Source: Pseudomonadales bacterium
GTDB taxonomy: Bacteria; Pseudomonadota; Gammaproteobacteria; Pseudomonadales; Pseudohongiellaceae
Direction of reading: 5' to 3'
NCBI GenBank assembly: GCA_022360535.1
Contig: JAKSCP010000005.1
Coordinates: 1 to 14,699 of the forward strand
DNA: 14,699 nt
Position numbers and translations under genes: made by a program
The notes under the pieces: generated by a model
What the model was told of the DNA's origin: nothing
The model's database searches: none
Seen by the model: the letters and a program-made list of their open reading frames with translations, nothing else
Part shown: positions 7,404 through 12,640 of the stretch, in pieces
How the letters are laid out: every line of letters starts with the position of its first letter
How positions within the stretch are numbered: the first letter of the stretch is position 1

Positions 7404-8234
7404 TTACCCATCCAGTGACATGAGCTCGCCAGCAGGGAATGCAAAATCCTGATGAGGGCTTGGGGCTTGCACACAATGGCCTTGTACTCCAGCCACACCG
7501 AGTTTCCACAACAGAGGAAGCAATGTCATGTCTTCAATGGCGCTGGCAACTGGCCTTATGCCATCGTTTGTAAGCTGCATGACAAGCTGTTTCAGTTTTT
7601 TACGGTTTTCTTGTTTGTGTTTGAGATCATGAAAATAGGCTGGGGCCACTTTTACTTGTTTTATTTGTCCCGCCCCAAACAAACGCAGGCACGAAAATGA
7701 CTCCGCAGTGCCGGAGAAACTACTGATGCTCAATCCTATGCCTAAATTCGCCAGGCGCCGGTGAAACCTCACCAGCTGGCAGTGCGCCAGCAGCGCGCTG
7801 TTCTCACTTACCTGCATAAGGACCCTGGTGGCGGGTATGTTTTTAATCGCACTTTCCAGCCAGGGAAGAAAGGAGTCGCTGTTTAGCGAGCAGGGGGTCA
7901 GGTTAACGGTATAACAGTGTTTCGTATGATGTTGATCGATAAGTGCCTCGACAGTCCTACTAATAACCCAGCGATCAATGTCCTCTCCCAAGCCAGCCTG
8001 AGACGCTATATCAAAGGCCCCCTGTGTGCTTAGTTCAGATTCAGCACCAGCTAAAGCAGCGCGCACCTCGTATTGCGCTAGCCCTGACTCTTGAAGATCC
8101 AATATTGGTTGGAATGACAACCGCAATTCGCCGTGGTCGAGCATCTGTCGAATCTGCAACAGTGTTGCATTGGCATCTACAATCGGCCCTGACGAAGAAT
8201 TACTGTGTAAGTTTGAGCTGCTGGATAGATCCAT
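7404..8234 (-). CDS. Stand-alone degenerate EAL-domain protein, FimX-like
   Basis: This protein of 276 residues is almost entirely one EAL domain (about 24-265) and has no membrane segment or GGDEF partner. The fold is recognisable from FQPILDL (41-47), YEVRAAL in place of the YEALLR signature (55-61), IDRWV, VNLTPCSL (Asn111), FSCLRL, LLPLLWKLGV and VQGHCVQAP (250-258). Key catalytic positions are lost: the DDFG aspartates are Ser171-Ser172, the KID aspartate is Ala197, the AEGVE glutamate is Ser231, and the first glutamate of the ExxE motif is Gln141. It should not hydrolyse c-di-GMP. As in Pseudomonas FimX it may bind c-di-GMP or act as a protein partner. ATG 8234 is preceded by a weak AGG. 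The gene lies 58 bases after epmB and 67 before the cyclase-like membrane gene, with which it may share a transcript. Confidence 0.8.
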   Translation of the reverse strand: MDLSSSSNLHSNSSSGPIVDANATLLQIRQMLDHGELRLSFQPILDLQESGLAQYEVRAALAGAESELSTQGAFDIASQAGLGEDIDRWVISRTVEALIDQHHTKHCYTVNLTPCSLNSDSFLPWLESAIKNIPATRVLMQVSENSALLAHCQLVRFHRRLANLGIGLSISSFSGTAESFSCLRLFGAGQIKQVKVAPAYFHDLKHKQENRKKLKQLVMQLTNDGIRPVASAIEDMTLLPLLWKLGVAGVQGHCVQAPSPHQDFAFPAGELMSLDG

Positions 8235-8240
8235 TATCCA
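8222..8240. repeat. Inverted repeat enclosing the start codon of the EAL gene
   Basis: TGGATA-GATCCAT-TATCCA (plus strand) is a perfect 6-bp inverted repeat. Its 7-base loop contains the complement of the ATG of the EAL gene. In the mRNA the start codon would sit in the loop of a weak A/U-containing hairpin. It could tune initiation, but an element this short may be coincidental. Confidence 0.25.
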
Positions 8241-8292
8241 AGCCTGTCATCTTGTGTATGGTTAGAGGCCGTTAGACTAAAGACGAACCGGA

Positions 8293-9309
8293 TTAAGCAA
8301 GTCGGGTTTTGCTGCTTTTACCAGGTTCTTCTCGCACCAGTGTTGGCACAAGATAGCCCGGAAGTTGACTGCGAAGTTCATCGATCAACTGTTTGCCCCT
8401 TACTTCGCTGACATCGAAATGCCCGGTCCCTGTCACGGCGTCCGGTAAGTGTAAGTAGTAGGGTAGTACACGTTGGGAAAAAAGCGCTTTATTGAGTGCA
8501 ATTAGACTCGCTGCATTATCATTCACGCCTTTCAGCAACACCGATTGATTGAGAAGTAGGTGGCCATCTTCTGCCAGGGCTGAAAAGACTTCGAATACTC
8601 GATCATCCAATTCGGCGTGATGATTGCAATGCAAGACCACAACTACCTGACACCTCAAACTATTCAGAATGTCGCGCAACTCAGCGGTGATCCGCTGCGG
8701 AATAACAATAGGAAGTCGGGTGTGAATGCGCAGGGTACGCACATGGTCAATGGCATCCAGCTCATTGAGTAACCATCGTAAATAACCATCTGGCGCCGCC
8801 AGAGGATCTCCCCCACTGAGAATAACTTCCTCAATCGTTGTGTCCTGAGCTATGTAATCCAGGGTCTCACGCCAGCGAGCGCGACCAGGGGTATTGGCCG
8901 CATAGTCGAAGTGTCTGCGAAAGCAATAGCGGCAATGGATGGCACAGTGTGGCGCCACGGTTAACAACACTCTGCCGTGATATTTGTGCAGCAGTCCAGG
9001 CTTATCGTTGAAGTCTGATTCCTGCAAAGGATCCTCACTGCGCAGGGGGTCAGTCACTTCCTCCGCCAGGTCTGGCCACACTTGTCGGAGCAGGGGGTCA
9101 TGCCAATTGCCTTTCTCCATGCGTTCCGCGAAAGGCCGTGGGACTTTCACCGGGAACTGAGTGCAGGCCACCGGACTATAGGGGTTGGCCGCTTCTTCCA
9201 GTTCCAGAAAATCCAGTAATTCCTTTGGATCTGTTATGAGATCAGCTAATATCTCTTGCCATTTTTCAGGCAGGTCAGATTTAATTAGTGATAAAGCGGG
9301 TGTATTCAC
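8293..9309 (-). CDS. epmB: EF-P lysine (R)-beta-lysine 2,3-aminomutase EpmB
   Basis: This 338-residue radical SAM, PLP-dependent aminomutase converts L-alpha-lysine to (R)-beta-lysine, the donor used by EpmA to modify EF-P. The radical SAM cluster motif is CAIHCRYC, with Cys122, Cys126 and Cys129. The SAM-contacting SGGDPL is at 165-170. The PLP-binding lysine is probably Lys334 in the C-terminal KSSKTRL. Length matches E. coli EpmB rather than the longer clostridial lysine 2,3-aminomutases. The start is GTG 9309, because an in-frame stop lies three codons upstream and the NTPALS beginning resembles the E. coli N-terminus. It is divergent from efp-epmA, as in enterobacteria, with 144 bases between. 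Its substrate EF-P and partner EpmA are the next two genes, which makes the assignment firm. Confidence 0.93.
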   Translation of the reverse strand: MNTPALSLIKSDLPEKWQEILADLITDPKELLDFLELEEAANPYSPVACTQFPVKVPRPFAERMEKGNWHDPLLRQVWPDLAEEVTDPLRSEDPLQESDFNDKPGLLHKYHGRVLLTVAPHCAIHCRYCFRRHFDYAANTPGRARWRETLDYIAQDTTIEEVILSGGDPLAAPDGYLRWLLNELDAIDHVRTLRIHTRLPIVIPQRITAELRDILNSLRCQVVVVLHCNHHAELDDRVFEVFSALAEDGHLLLNQSVLLKGVNDNAASLIALNKALFSQRVLPYYLHLPDAVTGTGHFDVSEVRGKQLIDELRSQLPGYLVPTLVREEPGKSSKTRLA

Positions 9310-9324
9310 AAGAATTCAACTTCT

Positions 9325-9354
9325 TTGGCAACAATGCGTCTGGTGCAACATCAT
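9325..9354 (+). promoter_or_regulatory. Candidate sigma-70 promoter for efp-epmA
   Basis: TTGGCA (9325-9330, 5 of 6 to consensus) and CATCAT (9349-9354, 4 of 6) are separated by 18 bases and point toward efp in the 144-bp divergent region. A second weaker candidate is TTGTTC (9389-9394) with AATACT (9411-9416). I cannot decide between them from sequence alone. Confidence 0.3.
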
Positions 9355-9442
9355 AGCAGCAAGCGCGTGCAGGGCCGAATGCTGCAGGTTGTTCGAACAC
9401 TTAACTGAAGAATACTTACCCAAGAAGCAGTGCGCTCGAGAT

Positions 9443-9449
9443 GAGAGGA
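9443..9449 (+). promoter_or_regulatory. Shine-Dalgarno of efp
   Basis: GAGAGGA lies 4 bases before ATG 9454. It supports this start, which also gives the conserved EF-P N-terminus and places the modified lysine exactly at residue 34. Confidence 0.6.
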
Positions 9450-9453
9450 ACCC

Positions 9454-10026
9454 ATGGCAAGCTACGCAACGAACGAATTTAAAAATGGACTTAAGGTGCT
9501 GGTGGACAATGAACCTTGCTCTATCCTGGAGAATGAGGTGGTTAAGCCGGGTAAGGGGCAGGCGTTTAATCGGGTAAAGTTTCGTAATCTGCTTAACGGT
9601 CGGGTCTGGGAACGCACCTACAAATCCGGTGAGTCCATTCCCGCTGCTGACGTGATGGAAATCGATATGGAGTATCTCTATACCGATGGCGAGTTCTGGC
9701 ACTTCATGAAGACAGACGGTAGCTTTGAGCAAGTTGCTGCTGATGCCAATGCCATTACCCTGGCTAAAGACTGGTTGAAAGAGCAGGACGTTTATCAGGT
9801 TGTACTTTGGAACGATGCACCCATTTCTGTAAATCCTCCTAATTTCGTCGAGCTGGAAGTGACTGAAACCGATCCTGGCTTAAAAGGTGACACCGCACAG
9901 GGCGGAACCAAGCCAGCGACTCTGAGTTCTGGCGCGGTGGTAAAAGTACCGCTTTTCGTCAACATCGGTGACGTGCTGCGTGTCGATACCCGAACCGGCG
10001 AGTACCAAAATCGAGTTAATAAATAG
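9454..10026 (+). CDS. efp: Translation elongation factor P
   Basis: EF-P binds between the P and E sites of the ribosome and rescues stalling at polyproline stretches. The protein is 190 residues, of normal length: an N-terminal KOW-like domain (about 1-65), then two OB domains (about 66-128 and 129-190). The modification loop VVKPGKGQAF puts Lys34 at the tip, the residue that EpmA beta-lysylates. An arginine here would indicate the EarP rhamnosylation route of most Pseudomonas, so this organism uses the lysylation route. The C-terminal domain has the conserved GDTAQGGTKPATL and VPLFVNIGDVLRVDTRTGEY segments. It is followed after 20 bases by epmA and is divergent from epmB, so substrate and both modifying enzymes lie together. 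Confidence 0.96.
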   Translation: MASYATNEFKNGLKVLVDNEPCSILENEVVKPGKGQAFNRVKFRNLLNGRVWERTYKSGESIPAADVMEIDMEYLYTDGEFWHFMKTDGSFEQVAADANAITLAKDWLKEQDVYQVVLWNDAPISVNPPNFVELEVTETDPGLKGDTAQGGTKPATLSSGAVVKVPLFVNIGDVLRVDTRTGEYQNRVNK

Positions 10027-10046
10027 AGCTTACTTTTGCCAAGTCA

Positions 10047-10997
10047 GTGAATAACTCAAACTGGCAAGCCACAGCTTCTCCTGAAAATCTCCAGTTGCGA
10101 GCGCAGCTCCTAACGGACTTGCGTAGCTTCTTTGCTGCGCGTGATGTAATGGAAGTGGAGACTCCATTATTGAGTCAGCACACAGTTACCGATGTGCATC
10201 TGCGCTCATTCGTTGTCGATAACGATAGCCAAGCTTTGTTTCTGCAAACTTCACCCGAATATGCAATGAAAAGATTGCTCGCCAGCGGTTGCGGTTCAAT
10301 CTATCAATTGGGTAAAGCGTTTCGTCAGGAAGAACAGACCAAGCAACACAATCCGGAATTTACCTTGCTGGAATGGTATCGAGTAGGGTTCAGTCTGGAA
10401 GCATTGATGGATGAAGTTGAGGAATTGATGCAGCAACTACTTGACTGCAATGAAATTCCTCGATTGAGCTACGCAAGCTTGTTTGAGTCACACTGCCAGT
10501 TCAATCCTCATACTATCTCCGCAGCGGAACTCGAAGCGTTCGCTCGCAATCGGCTTTCACTTGGCACGCAAGAGTTGAGTTCGACTGACTATCTACAGTT
10601 GCTGATGGCACAAGTGATAGAGCCACAGCTCCCCACAGAATGCTTTGTGTACGATTATCCCAAAGCCCAAGCCGCTTTGGCCGCGACCGAAACGCTTGCT
10701 GATGGTATCGAGGTGGCTAAACGATTTGAACTCTATTGTCGGGGGATGGAGTTGGCCAATGGTTACTTCGAGTTAACCGAGGCCGGTGAACAATCGCAGC
10801 GTTTTCAGAATGATCTTGATAAACGGCGCTCACTTGGGCTTCCCTCAGTGCCAAGAGACGAGCGCCTGCTGGCAGCTTTGACAGCGGGCATGCCGAGCTG
10901 CGCCGGCGTGGCGTTGGGAGTGGATAGACTACTGATGGTGCTGTGCGAAGCCGACACGATTGAGGAAGTGCTCAGTTTTCCCTTCGATCGGGCCTGA
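10047..10997 (+). CDS. epmA: EF-P--(R)-beta-lysine ligase EpmA
   Basis: This 316-residue paralogue of the class II lysyl-tRNA synthetase catalytic core lacks the tRNA anticodon-binding domain. It activates (R)-beta-lysine with ATP and attaches it to Lys34 of EF-P. Motif 1 is around residues 28-45 (FFAARDVMEVETPLLS), motif 2 around 92-112 (FRQEEQTKQHNPEFTLLEW) and motif 3 at 287-299 (GVALGVDRLLMVL). Length is close to the 325 residues of E. coli EpmA. The start is GTG 10047, 20 bases after efp, with a poor ribosome-binding site, consistent with coupling to efp. Its stop TGA at 10995-10997 directly touches the stop of the convergent aminotransferase gene. It is too short to be a complete lysyl-tRNA synthetase. 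Confidence 0.94.
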   Translation: MNNSNWQATASPENLQLRAQLLTDLRSFFAARDVMEVETPLLSQHTVTDVHLRSFVVDNDSQALFLQTSPEYAMKRLLASGCGSIYQLGKAFRQEEQTKQHNPEFTLLEWYRVGFSLEALMDEVEELMQQLLDCNEIPRLSYASLFESHCQFNPHTISAAELEAFARNRLSLGTQELSSTDYLQLLMAQVIEPQLPTECFVYDYPKAQAALAATETLADGIEVAKRFELYCRGMELANGYFELTEAGEQSQRFQNDLDKRRSLGLPSVPRDERLLAALTAGMPSCAGVALGVDRLLMVLCEADTIEEVLSFPFDRA

Positions 10998-11855
10998 TCA
11001 ACTGCCGCGTGCTTCGTCCAGTACCCGCCTGGTATAAAGCTCGTGCATTTTCCGTGTGACCGGGCCAGGTGCTCCACCGCCAATGGTGTGACCGTCAATC
11101 TCTACAACTCCGAGCGCCATTGTTGTCGCACTGCTGATGAACGCTTCGTCTGCGGCCAGTGCTTCTTCTAGCGTAAAGAGCCGCTCTTCAATCGCGATGC
11201 CTTCGCTTTCCGCGAGTTCTAGTAGAGTTCGTCTGCGAATTCCCGGCAGAATTGAATTTGAAAGAGGCCGGGTGATCACTGTGCCATCTTTGACTATATA
11301 GGCAGAAGAAGAAACACCTTCGGTAATGTAACCGCCTTCCATCATCCAGCCTTCTTTTGCGCCTTTGCTAACCGCATCCTGTTTAGCGAGACATTGACCC
11401 AGAAGGTTAATCGATTTGATGTCACGACGTTTCCAACGCAGGTCAGTTGTGGTGGCGACTTTGATTCCAGTGGTAGCTGCAGGATTGTTCTGCAGATTCA
11501 TTGGTGTTGTGAACGCCATGAAACTGGACGCCGTGTTTTCGGGGAAGTGAAACTCCCGTTCTGCCACACCGCGAGTAACCTGAGAATACACAACGCCTTC
11601 TTCAAGTTGGTTGCGTGCAATCAGTTCCTGCATTACCTCCATGTATTCTTGCTTCGAACAGGGCCAGGCGATAGCCAGCTCGCCGAGGCTTCGATCCAGC
11701 CTTTCATAGAAATATTCTTTGTCGACTACTTTGCCCAGAAAAACAGGAACGACTTCATACACACCGTCGCCAAAGATGAAGCCGCGATCAAAAATCGAAA
11801 CCTTTGCTTCGTCGCCTGGGAGATACTCGCCATTAAGATAGACAATCCTTTCCAT
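10998..11855 (-). CDS. dat: D-amino-acid (D-alanine) aminotransferase, PLP fold type IV
   Basis: This 285-residue class IV aminotransferase interconverts D-amino acids and 2-oxo acids, in particular D-alanine plus 2-oxoglutarate to pyruvate plus D-glutamate. The N-terminal IFDRGFIFGDGVYEVVPVF, the RGVAERE segment, DLRWKRRDIKS with probable PLP lysine Lys147, YITEGVSSSAY with Glu179 near the PLP pyridine, and GGGAPGPVTRKM at the end all follow the bacillary D-amino-acid transaminase pattern. This is closer than branched-chain aminotransferase or aminodeoxychorismate lyase, though substrate specificity in this family is hard to read. ATG 11855 has an AGGAG six bases upstream that overlaps the stop codon of the acetyltransferase gene, so the two are likely translationally coupled. 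A role in supplying D-glutamate or recycling D-amino acids is inference. Confidence 0.82.
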   Translation of the reverse strand: MERIVYLNGEYLPGDEAKVSIFDRGFIFGDGVYEVVPVFLGKVVDKEYFYERLDRSLGELAIAWPCSKQEYMEVMQELIARNQLEEGVVYSQVTRGVAEREFHFPENTASSFMAFTTPMNLQNNPAATTGIKVATTTDLRWKRRDIKSINLLGQCLAKQDAVSKGAKEGWMMEGGYITEGVSSSAYIVKDGTVITRPLSNSILPGIRRRTLLELAESEGIAIEERLFTLEEALAADEAFISSATTMALGVVEIDGHTIGGGAPGPVTRKMHELYTRRVLDEARGS

Positions 11856-11861
11856 GAGGGG

Positions 11862-11866
11862 CTCCT
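11862..11866 (-). promoter_or_regulatory. Shine-Dalgarno of the aminotransferase gene, overlapping the upstream stop codon
   Basis: AGGAG on the minus strand lies 6 bases before ATG 11855 and shares two bases with the TAG stop of the acetyltransferase (11865-11867). Ribosomes ending the first gene are positioned to start the second. Confidence 0.6.
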
Positions 11867-12371
11867 ATTTGAATTCTTCCGCAAAGCTTTGAAGAGCTTC
11901 TCCATGCAATCGTTGCACTGTCCACTCGTCCATTGGGACGGCACCAATAGAGTGATAAAACTGGATTGAGGGCTCATTCCAATTGAGCACCGACCACTCC
12001 ACACGGGTGTAGTTTCTATCCACTGCGATTTTCGCCAGGTAAGCCAACAGGCACTTGCCGAATCCCTTGCCGCGCATTTCCGGTTGCACATACAGATCTT
12101 CGAGATAGATACCTGGTCGGCCAGTGAACGTTGAAAAATTATTGAAAAAGAGCGCATAGCCCACGGCCTTGCTCTGGTATTCAGCGATGATGACTTCGGC
12201 ATAGGTCCGTTCACCAAACAATGAGTCTTCCAGAGTCTCTACTGTGGCCACCACTTCGTGGGCAAGTTTTTCATATTCGGCGAGTTCTTGAATGAAACCC
12301 AAAATTAGTGGGCAATCGTCTTTCGTGGCCTGACGCAGTTGGAAGTCAGGCAGGGCTGTCTCAATGATCAT
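11865..12371 (-). CDS. GNAT N-acetyltransferase, spermidine/spermine acetyltransferase-like
   Basis: This GNAT-family acetyltransferase of 168 residues transfers acetyl from acetyl-CoA to an amine. IQELAEYEKL near the N-terminus (27-36), YLEDLYVQPEMRGKGFGK (89-106) with the acetyl-CoA pyrophosphate loop RGKGFG (100-105), and NWNEPSIQFYHSIGA (130-144) with Tyr139 as likely general acid resemble the SSAT (thialysine/diamine acetyltransferase) subgroup. A polyamine, lysine analogue or other small amine is therefore a reasonable guess, but the substrate is not proved. ATG 12371 has no clear Shine-Dalgarno. The gene is followed after 9 bases by the D-amino-acid aminotransferase with an overlapping ribosome-binding site, so the two form an operon. 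It is divergent from the isocitrate dehydrogenase gene. Confidence 0.85.
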   Translation of the reverse strand: MIIETALPDFQLRQATKDDCPLILGFIQELAEYEKLAHEVVATVETLEDSLFGERTYAEVIIAEYQSKAVGYALFFNNFSTFTGRPGIYLEDLYVQPEMRGKGFGKCLLAYLAKIAVDRNYTRVEWSVLNWNEPSIQFYHSIGAVPMDEWTVQRLHGEALQSFAEEFK

Positions 12372-12452
12372 GATGTAACTGGCTGGTGTCTGTTGCTAAA
12401 AAAGTTCGTAGATATTTGGGTCTTTCGGTCGCCGCAAGTCGTCTCCGACCAG

Positions 12453-12471
12453 CGAGAATGCTGCATTCTCG
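12453..12471. promoter_or_regulatory. Perfect 19-bp palindrome, putative operator
   Basis: CGAGAATGCTGCATTCTCG has two 9-base arms that are exact reverse complements around a single central T. It sits immediately upstream of, and next to, the -35 area of the isocitrate dehydrogenase promoter and between two divergent transcription units. This is where a dimeric regulator would be expected to bind. No known regulator consensus is recognised. As RNA it would form a strong hairpin, but it has no T-run and does not follow a gene, so a terminator is unlikely. Confidence 0.55.
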
Positions 12472-12473
12472 AC

Positions 12474-12502
12474 TATTCGGTCCAAGGCTTCGCTGCTATA
12501 AT
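12474..12502 (+). promoter_or_regulatory. Extended -10 promoter of the isocitrate dehydrogenase gene
   Basis: TGCTATAAT (12494-12502) is a perfect -10 hexamer with a TG extension. The -35 position 17 bases upstream is poor (TATTCG, 12474-12479). The bases after the -10, ACGCGCCC, form a GC-rich discriminator, a feature of promoters sensitive to ppGpp and growth rate. Transcription would start near 12509, leaving a leader of about 130 bases. Confidence 0.6.
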
Positions 12503-12552
12503 ACGCGCCCTTTTTGGGCCGGCTGGACGTACCTAATTTAATTGGTTTAACA

Positions 12553-12603
12553 GATCAGAAGCGGAGAAAGTTTGAAGGCTTTCTTTTCCAGATGAGCCTG
12601 ATC
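12553..12603 (+). repeat. Nested inverted repeats in the isocitrate dehydrogenase leader
   Basis: GATCAG (12553-12558) pairs with CTGATC (12598-12603). Inside it AGAAAG (12565-12570) pairs with CTTTCT (12579-12584) around an 8-base loop. The predicted RNA is a stem interrupted by internal loops, about 38 bases before the start codon. No riboswitch class is recognised. Confidence 0.3.
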
Positions 12604-12640
12604 GAAGCAATCGTAGCGGCAAATCATTCGTAAAGGAAAC

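Larger units (their letters stand above)
12372..12640. other. Divergent intergenic regulatory region (269 bp)
   Basis: No gene is visible here on either strand. It holds, from left to right, a possible weak minus-strand promoter for the acetyltransferase operon (TTGCGG and TATCTA, 17 bases apart, each 3 of 6 to consensus), a perfect 19-bp palindrome (12453-12471), a strong extended -10 element facing isocitrate dehydrogenase (12494-12502), and a leader of about 130 bases with nested inverted repeats ending in an AAAGGA ribosome-binding site (12632-12637). Confidence 0.7.

Noticed and set aside
9316..9732. Minus-strand open frame covering the epmB-efp intergenic region and the start of efp
   Set aside because: It is antisense to conserved efp, lacks motifs, and would occupy the promoter region of the divergent pair.
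11394..11969. Plus-strand open frame of about 190 codons across the aminotransferase and acetyltransferase genes
   Set aside because: It crosses two well-supported genes on the other strand, including their junction, and has no family resemblance.
12507..12519. GCCC-TTTTT-GGGC as a terminator or attenuator just after the -10 element
   Set aside because: The stem is only 4 bp, it spans the expected transcription start, and the T-run is in the loop rather than behind the stem.
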